Assembly (NCBI RefSeq): GCF_040054535.1
Contig: NC_090782.1
Coordinates: 20,429,001-20,493,000 of the forward strand
DNA length: 64,000 nucleotides
Origin: Antennarius striatus
Taxonomy: Eukaryota; Chordata; Actinopteri; Lophiiformes; Antennariidae
Direction of reading: 5' to 3'
The translations under genes were made by a program, and so were the position numbers. Positions 33,651-52,712 of this stretch are shown piece after piece (the stretch's first letter is position 1; the number at the start of each line of letters is the position of its first letter). The notes beneath the pieces are model-generated. The model saw only the letters and a list, made by a program, of their open reading frames with translations. It did not search any database and had not been told where the DNA came from.

Positions 33651-36210
33651 GACTCCTCCTTACGAAACGAAAAGTACAACCGAGTTAAGTAGTAAAGCGT
33701 TGAGAGCTATATCCGGTAAGAACCTTCAAAATAATGTACCTCCAATGTTAAAATCACTATCGGACTCCACCGATGGTGGACTCAAATCCCAAAAAAATAT
33801 GCAAAAAAGGAGAAGAGAGTGATTACATATGAAGAAATTAAATTATGTAAACCTTATAGAATCTTAACATGATATCTATTCCTGTTTGACTGTAATTAAT
33901 GAAGTGATATTCAGGAGTATTTAGTCTGATATTTACCTCTGATCTATGGTGGGCTGATTAAATCAGTGTTTACGTTACCACTAATAACAGCACGTGTTAT
34001 ATGATAACTTCTATCAGCACATTCTGTGGATTTTAGGTAGATTGTTGAGGATTACTCCAATGACAACTGTATATTGGATATGCTGGTGGAAAGCCCGTTG
34101 ATAAAGTCAAATCACATACAAATCTGACAGAAAATCATCAATATAAAATTCAGTGGTATGAATAACTATGAGCAACCTAAATGTAGGAACAGAAAGACAT
34201 GTGCTCAATGGCTAGACCAACTAATTATTGTATACAGATTTCGTTACACTGTTTTGAGACTTTTGCACAAATGGCATGGAAATGTGGCAAAAAAGGTGAA
34301 ACTTGAATTTCCCAAAGGAATCATTAATGAGGAAGGAATCTGAAAGTTGATAAGGCAGGAATGTACAGCTCAAATGATACTTGGACTCACTTTTTAAAAA
34401 AATTATGTTTCCATAGAAAACCTAAAACATTCACCTTGTGGAAAATTCTTACTACCAGAAGATGCATCTACTTATGTTGAAAAAGCTTTACAACAGTCAT
34501 GGGTATTACAAAGGAAATACACTGTACAGGCAGGTGGAACTAAATCTGGCTTATTCTTGTGTGCTGCAGCTGGATATGATGATCTTATTCTGGGCTACTT
34601 CATGTGATCGACCATGTGTGGACGTGGTTCCTCCAGCTATGTAATGCCGACGTAGATGCACTCTTGTGGACAGTGAGCACTCAGTATCCTAATGGTGCAA
34701 ATCTCGGTCATGTTGACCCTACTGTGCCATTCTTGCAGATATAATTTTCTCCTCGATGTCTCTGAGGTTTTTTACGTAGTACGGGTGGAAGTTAATTTGA
34801 CAAGGGAGCAGCTTATTCAAAACAGTTAAAGACTTGGGTAACTATTTCTTTTTAAAAAAATATCTAAAATACATGTAGTTCACCTTTATAGACAAATAAA
34901 GTAACACGTAAAATCAAGAAATATCCTTGATCCATCATTTGCTTTGAAACTTCAACTTTTTACAAAATCATCGAAGGCTACACAGTACTCAGGCCTTCAG
35001 TTTTAACCTGCTAAACTATATCCTCTTATTTTGAAGATAACTACACCAACTTCCTGTCTCGTGTTAACATCTCTAGCAGCTGAGAAGTACTTCCTATGAT
35101 ACAATATTTGACTGAAGGCCAAGGACCAGCCTGAAAACCTGTCCTAATTTACTTTACAAAACATCCACAATGACCTAATTTGGGGACGTAATAAGGAAAA
35201 AGAAATATCTGCATCACAGCCATTTAAATTATGCATTAACAACTTTTTCAGACAGTATTTACAGCATAAAATAGTACTGTATAGCTATATCATATATAAT
35301 TCTGTACACATACAGTATTATCCCAGTCATCTTGGTTATAGACTGATCATTTATTGAGTTGCTTCCATACAATGATACCAAACAAAGGATTTCCTTTATT
35401 ATTATCAATATAAAGTTCTATATTTCTCTTTAAAATTTTACAACTTTCAAATAGCCTCTTCATTTTGGGACAATGATGAACAGAAGTCTCCATAAAATGT
35501 ACTTCAAGATGTCACCAAACCTCCTCACAGAAGGTTTTCTACTGCTTCTGATCCAGATGTGGTACTCTGTACTTTTTATGACATAAACTTTATATCATTA
35601 CAGAGTTCTGTGTTGCCCTCATTTTATCTATTTAAATTTTTAAAAAACTTTTTACTCTGTGGGACCTCACAAAATAAAACAAATAGTGGGTATAGTAAGA
35701 CTTTGAGATGATTCTCTTGCAATTTAACTTGTTATTTTATATAAGGCTGATAAAGATGATCTGCACTGTGCTTACAGTCAATTCTATGTTGACCTAAACA
35801 AAAATCTTGACTTCAATTTGTTCCATTCCACTTACAGTTTATTAGACGTTATATCATAGATATATGCAGGTGGTGGCAAATAGAGTAAAAATGATCTTGA
35901 TCATGAACCACGTGCTTCCATTGTCCTCCAACATCCCAGAATATAGAATCAGATAGATGCTTGACATTCATACTTCAACACAACACAGAACGATACACAC
36001 AGGTCCTCCTCACATGGTTAACACGCTGAAGTTCAATTTACAAATGCACATTTTTCGACACTGACCCTGTCTGTCCGTATTCGTGTATTGTCGTCAGAGT
36101 TGTTCAGTGTGTGCCGGTCACAGAAAGCTCTGTGTTTTGTTTCAGTAATTTAATGGCTGGTTGAAAGGCAGCTTTGTGCAGCATCAAGACAGAATGTGCC
36201 CTGTTTATCT
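33651..36210. other. Intergenic region plus zap70 3' UTR
   Basis: AT-rich, no exon seen. Minus-strand AATAAA signals (plus TTTATT) for zap70 occur near 35837, 35395 and 35349. I cannot tell which is used. Confidence 0.5.
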
Positions 36211-41974
<5,764 letters not shown>

Positions 41975-44060
41975 AGTGAGACCTGGGAGAGACAACTTGG
42001 ACTTAGAATTCTGGATGCAGATGGTGGAAAAGAACCAAACGGATGCCTGAAGCGATAGCTGCAGGTATAAAACGCCTAATATTTTTAAGAATGTTCTTCA
42101 GTATCCCAATTTGCGGCCAGTACACTAAAAGATTTAGCTCCAGCCTGTGACCTTTGACCTTTGTTACACTTGGATGAATTAAATATTTCATTTCTCAGGG
42201 ACGTCAGCACTACATAGAGAAGCTGCACAATGCCATATTGTGCATAATGAGGCATTTCACAAGAGGCACCAATACGCTGAAGCTGCACGACGCCTGCAGA
42301 TTAACAAACTGGTGAAAAAAACCCACAACAGGAAGTCGCAGTCCGCCTTCACACACACTTTTCTCCAATGTCTTTCACTTCCGTTGAGCAGGTGCTTTTT
42401 CTTTCGACATTATTCCCTCTGCTTCAAAAAGGTCTGCTTTGTAAATTTGCCTATCTGTCACTAAAAACCTTCTGGGGGAAAACTACCCGACTGCATTGTG
42501 AAAACACCTACTGCAATAGCAATGGGATATGTCCGATGGGAACCTTCTAGAAATGTCTGACCTTAGGTGAAGCCTACAGATGAGATTAAAACCAGGCAGG
42601 TAATGTGTAAAGCTTTATGGGATAACAGACAGAAAATGTTGGGTTTAAACTGGAAATCATACAAAGTCAGCATAATAACAACATCTAATTACATGTGTGT
42701 AATATGTAATAAAAAGGTCAGGGTGCAAATGAATCAGAAGAAAATGGGATAATGTTGGATATTCTATTGGTTTCAGATCTTGAATTTCAACAACCAGACG
42801 TTGGAAACCAATGGAACCAGAAAAATGTGAAAACCTCAGCTTCCTGATGAGAAATGCGTCATTGCCCCGATACACAGAAAACAAATAACCTGAAAAAGTT
42901 ATTGCAACACTTGTGTTTTCACTTAATTTGATGCCCTTCTGTCTACAACACAGACCTCAGTGATCAGTAATGTGGATAAATGAATCGCAAACATTAGAGA
43001 AAGAGAGATGAGATCGAGATTGGTGCAGGATCACAGCAGTACGTCTGAGACTTTTTACAACGTCATTAAACTTTCTGTCTTATTTGAATATATTTAAGTT
43101 ATGTTAGAATGTGAATGTATTGATTAATAATCACTATGATAGGATATAAGACACAATGCTGTAATTGATAAAGTGTTCTAAATGTGAATTTTACACTTAT
43201 CTTATATATTCTGAACCACCAAAGCAGAGCGGAGAGAGAGAAATGAGTCAGCAGACAACAGTTCCTGAATACACAATGTTGAGTGTTGTCAATAAGGAAC
43301 GCAAGACTCTTTCAGTCAGTGGTTATTCTATTGTCCAGAAATGGACTCGATGCTACGTTCACACCTACATGACCCCAAAATAACACTTTTGTAAATGAGT
43401 CGTTGCTGAGGCGAGCAGATAGTGACCCACTGAGCTGTGGAAAAAAAACGTATGAGTCACCGTGTTTTCAACAAGCTGAGGAGTCCATGAGTGACACGCG
43501 CCAAAACCTACAAACTCCAATCCTTGTTTTCCACAAAGAAGAGAGAATGTTTTTCCCCCCTCCATGATGTAGGACCTCTGAGGACCCTCAGGTGCAACGT
43601 AATCGTGTTTGTCATTTGGTCAGACATTTAAAGTTTGGAGAGAACCAACTGTTCCAGGGCAATCAATCTTGATGTCACTGATGGGAAGATGTTGCCAAGC
43701 ATAAAGAACTGATTAAAACCAAACACAAGAGACTAAACACTCGCTCCAAAAGCTCCTAATAAGCAGTATGGCAGTCAGTGGAGTCTATGCCTCCAACAAG
43801 GCTGAATAATCTTATATATGGCTCTTTATCTGGCCTGACTCATCCACAAACTCTTGTGCAAACCAGTTAAGTCATCCTATCTTAAAATGTAATGGGACGT
43901 TCCTGGAACCCCCCTGTTAGGTGGATCCACTCCTAAAATCTAGTAGTTTCTTCCCTGACCGACCAAGTATCATGAAACGCTTCTAAGTAAATTAAAGATG
44001 TTCTGATATCTGATTCACTTGTCGTATCAAATCATGTAATGCATAGATGAGATTTGTAAG

Positions 44061-44100
44061 AAACAAATAAACAAACAAACAAACAAACAAACAAACAAAA
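44061..44100 (+). repeat. (AAAC)n microsatellite
   Basis: About nine ACAA/AAAC units. Confidence 0.9.
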
Positions 44101-44972
44101 GCCGTTTATTCCTTACCTTGAGTTGTAATGAGGTGTTTTGGGGTTAATGTCATTAGCAAACATGTTTTGAACATTCTCTAGGATAATATTATCTGACTGT
44201 GGTTGGAAGATTTTATAGGTATGCTTAAGCCCAGAGCAAAAATACATCCAGCAATTTGAAGAAAAGTTACAAGCGATTTAAAAAAGCGCACAGACCTCTG
44301 TGTGTACATACGTTTTGGGGTTTTCTATTGCAAGGCTCAATAAAAGCAGGTATTTATATTTTGCACGTATAATCTCAACTTTTGTGAGCCAGATCAGCAA
44401 TGCCTCGACTCCACTGCGGTGCACACAATCTTTTTACTTGTATTTGTTTTTAACAGCTCAGAAATACTTGTAGAAATACAAATCCTTCAGTTTTAACTGG
44501 AGCTTCTTTGCTTAATTTGGTAAGAAGAATAAAATAAGCATTCAAATATCAAAGATTACATTTGAAATCTCTAATGTAACCTTTTGGGTCTAGTGGAATT
44601 TCACGTTCATTATTCAGACAATGGGTGACAAATATAAAATATTAGAAACAAATGCATCTATAGGATATTTAAATACGAGAATATAATGGTAAAACATTTT
44701 ATCATGAAGGCTGATGAGCAGCTATGTGCAGCTGCAACGATGGAAAATACAAGATGAAAAAGTTGGGTTTCTAAGTTTACAGTACAATATTTTAATGTTG
44801 TGTATAATTCAGTGTTTCATCAGAAACAGGTTTGCTGCTCTATCAGGTAAAACACACAAACACACACCTACTCACGTTACTGCTTCACTGCCAAGCACAG
44901 AAATGTTGTTGCCTCAGACGTAGAGATCTATCTGTTGATCTGAGAGCAAGGTGCTGTGACAAATGGAGGTTA

Positions 44973-44973
<1 letters not shown>

Positions 44974-45054
<81 letters not shown>
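44974..45054 (+). repeat. (AC)40 microsatellite
   Basis: Uninterrupted 81-bp AC run, the longest pure dinucleotide tract in the window. Confidence 0.97.
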
Positions 45055-45057
<3 letters not shown>

Positions 45058-46019
45058 GCAAAGCAACTTCCTACGTGAAGGAAAAGTTGAACATTTAGAA
45101 AAGTGCTTTTAACTAAATCTATCTACCGGTCTCTGATGAACAGGATGTCTCTTTCGTTGAGACTATTTAAAGTTTAAAACAAGATGAGCTGCAGCTCCAC
45201 AAGAAGGTGGACTTTATTACTTAATTGTGCGGCAATAATAAACTAGCCAACCAACTTTGTTCTTCTCTAAAGAACGAAAGAAAAAAAAAAAAGAATTAAA
45301 TAAAGAAACCATGTAAAACTGGATATTTAGAAACAAACATAGTGACATCTATGAATGTGGTTTCAGAGTATGACCAAATGAAAACCCCTCATCTCACCCG
45401 CGCCTATTGTGGCCAGTTGTGAAAGGCTGGCTTTGGAATCACTGTAAAAAACACAGCCATAAAATCCAGAGGACCTCCTCCCTTTTGCACATACAACTGC
45501 ACAAGGTGATGGAAATACATCAATATTTAGATTTAAGTGAGGTTTCATATTCTTCTGCATACATGTCAGGTTTTCTGGCCTTTTTTAAAAAGAAAAAATC
45601 TCATGGTTGGGTTTCTTTATTCAATGATGCTGCGGTTTAATTGTATTAATTGTATTATATAAAATAAATATTGCTGTTTAATTCAAACTTTTTTTTCTGC
45701 ATTTGTTACTTTTTTCTTGCATATTTGTGAAACTCCACTCCAGTCTTACAGGTGAGTATCCAAAGAGGTTGACGTGTGTTTGAGTGGAGGGAACCTCCAG
45801 ATGCTCCGATTTCCTCCCACAGTCCAAAGTCATTCAATCTGGACAGTTGAATGACGTAATTATTCACTAATAAAACTAGAGTTCCAACCACATCCAATGC
45901 AACAGGCCACACCTGAGCTTTTCCTGCTATGCTAAGCTAACTAATATCTTGAACACGCATGCATTCACGCACACGCACCGCTACACTCGCTGCAGCTGCT
46001 TCCTCGGAGTGCTGACCAG

Positions 46020-46095
46020 GCAGCCAATCAGCAGGATCACGATGGATCAAGTCAGACAACAACAGGAAACAGAAGAGGAAGTTCTCTGCCTTCAA
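46020..46095 (-). promoter_or_regulatory. Candidate zap70 upstream regulatory element (ETS sites)
   Basis: On the minus strand GAACTTCCTCTTCTGTTTCCTG contributes several ETS-type cores (TTCC), followed about 45 bp on by a GATTGGCTG CCAAT-type box near 46023-46031. Mammalian ZAP70 is expressed in T and NK cells and is controlled partly by ETS-family factors. Position upstream of zap70 makes a promoter role possible, but no first exon is demonstrated. Confidence 0.25.
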
Positions 46096-46864
46096 AGTAA
46101 AAGCAATATTAGGATCGTTTTACTTGCAGTGGTGGAATATCTTCCTGAAGTTAATGACATATGTGACTATGAAGGGACATTTGTTGGCCACAGAAAGGTT
46201 TGTTATAATGTTTGAAAGTGTTTCGACATCATGTTTTTCTTTCACTGATTTTATATGTAACTTTAACTTGGAATCATCACAGGAAAAATTAAGAAAAGAT
46301 GGCTACCTGGGTAAAAATTGCTGACCATAAGGAGTTCCTATTTGTTTAATCAGTTTAAAACAGTAACAAAAAACAAACCCTCACTTTGTCTGGGGCTGAG
46401 ATGGGATCAGAGTTCATATGAAATTGATCTTTGGTTCCTTCTACTCCATTTCCATAAAAAATGTTCTGCTCATAGACTTTATATTAATGGCAATGCATCA
46501 TTTTTCATTAGTCATTAATAAAATCTTTTGACTTCTTTTTTGATATGCAGTATTCATGTCTTTGAAAGTGTTGATGAAAGTGAGAAAGGACAGTAATGTC
46601 ATATTTGAAAAAACATTTTGGTAAAAGCTCACATGACATGACGTCACAAACACTCTGTTGTTTTACTGTGACCAAACAGCTATTTTAATTGCCCAGATCC
46701 ATGTTACTTGAATGAACATAATGAGTTGTTCCTGTCTGAGTATCTTTACTTTGATTGCTCTTTTTACTTGTCTTAATACAGTGAATAATGTAAAAAGTCA
46801 AAAATAAAAGAAACCAAAACAAAAGGAAAGAAAAATTGACCAGAATCTGCACGTTGGTGACCTC

Positions 46865-46965
46865 AATTCATAATTTAACCAACTACCTTTTGACCAAAAT
46901 CCACACCTAAACAAAATTTCATCAAATGCTTCGAGAATTTTTTGAAACATCTTGCAAAAAATTAA
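46865..46965 (+). repeat. Possible decayed interspersed repeat
   Basis: The CCAAAATCCACACC...AAATTTCATCAAATGC order resembles a repeat motif often seen in teleost genomes. No boundaries or duplication found. Confidence 0.25.
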
Positions 46966-47216
46966 ACACAACAATCACATCTTTTTTAAATGTCAGTAAT
47001 ATAATCATTATTGACTAAATGGGTGATCAATACTGTGTGTTTTCTTGTCGTTTTTGACACACAGAAATTACATTTAGAGAAGAAAAGGGCATTTTCCTAG
47101 ATTCCTAAAACAAAACATGAGTCGATATAAATAATCAAACCAACCAAAAATCTAGATAACATTCTAGAAGACCAAAAACAGCCACCAACAGAGGAGGGCT
47201 CAAACCAGCTCCTAGT

Positions 47217-47278
47217 CTTGACGTGACAGACGTGACTTTTACTTTGAAGTCCAAACCGGAAGTGTATGACTATAAATG
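47217..47278 (+). promoter_or_regulatory. adamts10: adamts10 promoter (candidate): CRE-like pair and TATA box
   Basis: Two CRE-like sites in tandem, TTGACGTGAC (47218-47227) and AGACGTGAC (47228-47236), then an ETS-like CCGGAAGT (47256-47263) and TATAAATG (47271-47278). The order and distance to the next exon fit a TATA promoter with a start near 47300. Confidence 0.5.
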
Positions 47279-47299
47279 TAGGCTACTTGACGCGTCGCT

Positions 47300-47435
47300 G
47301 CGGCTCCTTGGTTGTGGAAGTGGAAGGAGTTTGAGTCTCCTCAGTCATCCGCCGGCGCCGCCTCCACTCCTCTCCGCAGCGGAGGACAGATCCACAGTGG
47401 ATCCACACTGGGAACGTCTGCAGAGACACGAGAAG
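47300..47435 (+). other. adamts10: adamts10 non-coding exon 1 (candidate)
   Basis: GC-rich stretch ending in an excellent donor (CGAGAAG|gtacgtcag at 47436). It is 25-30 bp downstream of the TATA box and in the right direction to splice to the acceptor at 52429. Confidence 0.5.
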
Positions 47436-47597
47436 GTACGTCAGCAAACTCTCTGCTTCTTCATGCACAACACCAGAGAACAGCAGGAGGCTTCCTCAGA
47501 CGCTCATTTATCCAAAAAATATCTCTGCCGACTTCAAACCACCTTTATTATTCTATTCTATTCTATTTCATGTCTCTCCAGTCATGGTGACACATAA

Positions 47598-47603
<6 letters not shown>

Positions 47604-47680
<77 letters not shown>
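47604..47680 (+). repeat. (AC)38 microsatellite
   Basis: Pure AC run. Complementary to the TG run at 47785-47844. Confidence 0.97.
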
Positions 47681-47681
<1 letters not shown>

Positions 47682-47784
47682 CTGAACTTTATTCTGTTTG
47701 GTGTATCTTGCATTCCCCCTGAAAATCTATCTTTGGAGCAGCCCCCTATGGGATATCCTCATTGACTGATGACAAGGCGGTCAT

Positions 47785-47808
47785 TGTGTGTGTGTGCGTG
47801 TGCGTGTG

Positions 47809-47844
<36 letters not shown>
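47785..47844 (+). repeat. (TG)n microsatellite, interrupted by CG
   Basis: TG units with three TGCG interruptions. Confidence 0.97.
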
Positions 47845-47845
<1 letters not shown>

Positions 47846-48122
47846 ATATGAGTGCGCGCGCTTGCGTGCATGTGTGTGCAGACCAGTGGAGGGATGATGC
47901 GGCCAACATTAAGTAGGCTCCGCGGGTGGAGGGTGACCTTAAATTGCCTCAGCCTAGGATAAACCTCTGACGAGGGCTGTCACAGAAATGCAGCTCGATC
48001 AACTCCAATTTATCTCATGGTATTTGTATAAAGTTAATCTGAAATCAATATTTGATGAGGGATGGGGGGGGGGGTAAACCTCTAAATCCTTCAGATTGAC
48101 AGGTGTAGGGTAGTGATGTAGC

Positions 48123-48172
48123 TGAATGAATGAATGAATGAATGAATGAATGAATGAATGAATGAATGAATG
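48123..48172 (+). repeat. (TGAA)12 microsatellite
   Basis: Twelve tandem GAAT/TGAA units. Confidence 0.97.
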
Positions 48173-48943
48173 ATGCTGATGTCATCATATTAATGTTTTT
48201 CTTGGTTGTCTATTTTCCCCACACATTATCACTGTGCTTATTTTATTTGTTGGTCAAATAAACCATAAAGAGTGCTGAAGCAAATTGTAATTGCATTATC
48301 TGATTTAAATAATGCGTGGATATGGTTTTTGGTGTGTTGGAGCGTTGGCAGTCATGACAAAGACAACAAAAAGTGTCCAGAAATGGATAATGATAAAAGT
48401 CAGAAGAGAAAACCTTTCACTACCATCTGTGATCTGTTCCCAGTGTTTCTGGCTGACTCACCGAGTTCAAGTCAGCTCTCTCTCACTAAATATTGTTTCA
48501 GACTCAAGAGGCACATTTTCAGAGTGAGGGGAGCACATCTGAGCTTCTCTTGCCTGTTTATGTTCTCAGTTTTCATCTGCATGCTGTTTATTTGGGGAAA
48601 TTGAGAGAGGAATTCCTGCCTCTTTCTCTTTCTGTCCTTGTAGCAGACAGAGAGATTTAGAGTTTAGTCTGAGAACAAAAACCCCGGTTCACTTTTTTCT
48701 GGGTTTCAAGTGGAGATCCGTGTGACTGTGGACGTTTATCCTTTGTTTAATGAGGGAGTAATTATAGCTGGGTCAAGCTGACATGGCGCGTCTTACTGGT
48801 GACATTTGTCTTATGGGCTAAATTGGATCCTGCAGCCGCATGATCTTATTAGAAAAGAGGAGCTGCAGCACCGGTTAAATGAAATGATAAACTGAACTTA
48901 GAGTTGATATATGAGCTACTCCTTGATCAAAGAGGAAACAGTA

Positions 48944-48950
48944 TGTGTGT

Positions 48951-48981
<31 letters not shown>
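48944..48981 (+). repeat. (TG)10 followed by G17
   Basis: TG run turning directly into an uninterrupted run of 17 G. Confidence 0.95.
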
Positions 48982-49465
48982 TAGACTTGAAGCTATAAGC
49001 TCAGGGACACTTAGCATCTGTTCACTCCACACAGACTTTACTTTGAGCCAGTCATATGGCTTTGATTAGTGTGCTAGTTTTTGGATAGCTGCACTCTCCC
49101 TGGCAACAGTTAAATACAAGGCCAGCATAGTTCGTACTAGTCTTTTTAAAAAAAGAGGGGGGGGGGGGACCCCCACTGTACATCCTTTGCGACACATGAA
49201 AAAGTAGCAGTGACTGCACACAACTAGATGACTAGATGAAAAAATGAAGTGTCGAAAAAAGAGTCTCGCTGACTTGATCACATCCCAAATCTGGCCAGTC
49301 CTTAAATTCCCTCCTCATCCTGAGTCGTCCAACTTTTCTCTCCTGCTAACAACGACCCTTTTCTTCTCCCCTCCTTCTGTTCTTTTCTGCAAATTGTGAT
49401 TGCATTGGAAATTGTGCAACCTGCCTGCAGCTCAGAACACCTTCCCTCTTGGCTGTGATTGCAGC

Positions 49466-49493
<28 letters not shown>
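49466..49493 (+). repeat. (TA)n microsatellite
   Basis: About 14 TA units, followed by more TATATA-rich sequence to 49530. Confidence 0.95.
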
Positions 49494-49496
<3 letters not shown>

Positions 49497-52429
49497 TATG
49501 GATATACTGTATATATAGATATATATGCTTGATGCTCATGGCTAATTGTGTATTATACGTGTACAAAGTCGCTGTATTTGCTTCCTCGGCCCGCTGACAA
49601 ACACAATTTTGTGTTTTGATTTTGGCAAAAGTGATGCAGTCCAGAGGGAACGTTTCGCCCAACAAATCACAGAAGATGTTCAACATCATCACCTCTTCTA
49701 GACAGTTTACTCTTAGATTAGTAGCATTTCTTTGCAAGTAATTTACCGAGGAGGCAGTGCACGAATGTTGTTGAGATCTTTTGAACCCTGTCCACATTTT
49801 TACTTAAAAGAGAGAAACACAAAAGGACTGCACGTGGGGGTCCAGTCTGTTCTTCTTTGTATTATTTAAATAAACAAGAGGAGAGTTGGTAGTAATGAAA
49901 AGCAGTTGATATCAAGCTGCAGGTTTAATAACCCCACAATAAATTGAGAGGAGTTGCTGAAGAAGTAATGAAAATGGAGGGGAGTTTTGTGCAGGAAATG
50001 ACTGAGAGGAAGCCTGAGGGAGTGGAAGAGAGAAAGACTTTCAGTTGCTCCACGTATGAGAGAAGCTGGAACAGTACAAAGACCCCTTAGTGTTTTTTTA
50101 AGCGAGCTCTCCTTTTACTGTACCGTCCCACTGCTGTTTGAAATGAAACGAATGGGGGTGGGGGGTTCTTTTCAACTTGTCCCTCCACGTTCAGCTCAGG
50201 GTATTAACACTTGAGAACTGCTCTTCCAGCTTACACTTTACTGTATCTTTCATTACCCTTGGGCTTTGCACTCATTTTTTCCCCTCCTCTTTTCAGGAGG
50301 CAACTTGTTCCTCTTGCTCTCGTCACCAAAAGGTTTCCCATCTGCTTCCGATTACCTTTGGCTGCAGTTGGTTAGCCGCCAGCCATCTGGGCCAGTGTGG
50401 CGTCTCCGCTCTGCTCTGCTCTCTCCAGACAGCGCTGAGGGAGGGATGGATGGATGGGAGGCTGGGACAAGCGTGAACTGGGTGGGCAGACTTTTCTCGA
50501 GAGCTGCAAAAGGGTTGGATTTTCGCTGACGCTGCTATCCTTGGCCAGGTTGAACTCAAAGAGAAGGGCAGTCGAGATAATGCAGCTCTGATCCTCGCTC
50601 TAGTCTGCTTTTGTAATGGGTACATTGTGTTATTATATAGTCGGCTCACCTCGTGTTCATCTACCAGTGTAAAGTCAAATGGGATTGAGTTCAAAGGAAC
50701 TTTGGGGTTGCATATAATAGCACTGGACAGTTAAATTGATATTGTGCAAAATGAAGTGATACTAGTTTATAATCTGTGATGTTTGGCTGGCTGAAATATT
50801 ACCGCCAAATGATCATCTTGGCCATCATAAAACTCCACATTCTACACTGCAGTTAAAAAAGAAAGGGACAATCTTTTCTTTAGGGGAGGGAAACTGTAAA
50901 ATAATATCTGCTGACGGATGAAACTGGTAAATTTCAGTGCAAAACTGAAATAATATGCAGACGATCCACAGGTATATGCGTATGTTGATATAAAAACACA
51001 GATACACCCTGTGTTATGGTTTCTTTTATTGAGGAAAATTCTTACATTTGAATGACCTTTTAGAGACCATTAGAACTACCCCTCTTGGTCATATTACAGT
51101 ATCACATCTCATGGAGTCGCCTCATTCCAAGAAGTCTGTAATCCAAGAAAAGTTCTGGTCTTATTTGCTGATTTGGAGGAAAAATATATTACTTTATAAT
51201 TTTAGCACACTTACAAGTGAAGACTAAACAGCCTTTTCAAAATACCATGACCACATCACAACAACCATCGCTGCCTTCATTGGTTACCTGTCATTTACTG
51301 CTTGTTTTGGGTCAGGCTCCTGTTAACCAGTGAAAGTCAACTTTAAACTCCTAATCCTATTATCAAACCAACAACAACAACTTCTTTTAAAAAAGACACA
51401 TGCCGCTTTGAAATAACGTTTTAAAGGGCTGTTTAGTATGGAAGTAATACTAGAATGGCACATTCATTGTTGAACAATGTTACATGTGTTTTGCTTGCTT
51501 TGCCCCACCCTTTACAAAGTTTCACAGAAATCTCATCAATGTTTTCTTTGTGTTGAGAAAATGCTGGAAAGGACTGATTTTATTGCAACATTAAAGAAAT
51601 TACAAAACTGAGAGGTTCTGTAATAGTCCATGTTCCGTCCTAGAACTCTTTCAAGTTCTGTAGTCTTGTCCTGTTAGGCTTAATCTTGCTTAGAATGAAA
51701 CCAAGACACAAAAAATGTATGTGTGAGAACAAAGTTTTTGGTAAGAAGAGCCTCAGAGTTGGTGCAAAAACCCAGCATCAGTGCAACTATAATTATTAAA
51801 GTACTCGTCTTTGTCTCAGATGTAAACATGCCTTGTATAGGCACTCATACCATCTGTCTGCTAGCCAGGACGCCAGCCAATTAGTAAGCTGTACAGTCAG
51901 GCAGGCAGCCAGCAAATCAGTCAGCCATACAACTAACCACCATAGTCAGCTAGCGTAGCAGTGATGGCAACCTGCTGCTCCTCTTAAATTGGCTCATTTT
52001 ACCCCCAGAGCCTCTGACATAATACCCACTTCAAACCCCGTTTTGGCATTAAGTGCAGCTTTTTGCGAGATCAATGACTTCCTTTGTGTTTGAACTCTTT
52101 CCGGTGGGCAGGAGGCTTAAAGAGTGGGGCCTCAGGGGTCCCAGGTTGGGACCTGCTGTTGTCTCTGGTCATCAGAGTGAAAGGTAATCCAGGATTGATT
52201 AGCTGAAACAACAGTGTAGAACCAAGCAGTCCTTCACTTGATGGGTAGATTTTGGGTAGATTTGTTTTGTTGAAGTGTGAACTACATGGGTCAACTGAAT
52301 CTTAAGTCCTGGTCTGTGTTCCACTGTCTTTCTTATTCCACCTATTTGAGAATAAATCTGTCTTTCCCCTCCCTTTTCGCTCCCTTTTCTGGCCTTCCTC
52401 CTCCTCACTGAACAATTTCTCTTCTACAG

Positions 52430-52712
52430 GGCTAAAGAGAGGAGTCTAAACCAACCACTGCTGCTCCAGCCAGGCCTGTTCTACTTCTACAAAGACTTGC
52501 TCAGGATTGATTGCCACTGTCTGATTAGCATCCTACAGAGCATGCTGTATCTGTCTGAAATCTCAACTCTTCCAGCAGCCATGGCCCACCAGAGTGCTGA
52601 GCTGTCCCACTGCTAGGCGACGGGGCATCCGAGAGGGCAGAAGACATGGTGGGACAGACGGCCGGGGACCATTGCACTGAAGTCTGTTACTATAGCAATT
52701 ACTGTAGTAACC
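52430..52712 (+). other. adamts10: adamts10 5' UTR in the start-codon exon, with two uORFs
   Basis: Acceptor tctcttctacag ends at 52429. The leader contains uORF1 (52542-52616, 24 codons, starts MLYLSEIS) and uORF2 (52646-52798, 50 codons, starts MVGQTAGD), which overlaps the main ATG at 52713 in another frame. Confidence 0.6.

Larger units (their letters stand above)
41983..47209. other. Region between zap70 and adamts10 (divergent genes)
   Basis: 5.2 kb. The acceptor ctctcccag just upstream of the zap70 ATG means that non-coding zap70 exon(s) lie in here on the minus strand, but I could not place them firmly. It also holds (AAAC)n and (AC)n microsatellites and an ETS-motif cluster near 46060. 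Open frames near 42240 and 45949 show no family features. Confidence 0.5.
47436..52429 (+). other. adamts10 presumed first intron
   Basis: 5-kb stretch between the candidate exon 1 and the exon carrying the start codon. It holds a cluster of six simple repeats (47604-49493) and otherwise no exon I can support. Confidence 0.5.

Noticed and set aside
41975-41995. Upstream ATG in zap70 (MSLPGLT)
   Set aside because: A splice acceptor (ctctcccag) lies between this ATG and the next, so it is intronic; [10 protein letters not shown] matches the human start.
42240-42464. Lys/Arg-rich frame upstream of zap70
   Set aside because: Short, with several overlapping alternative frames, no splice logic and no recognisable motif.
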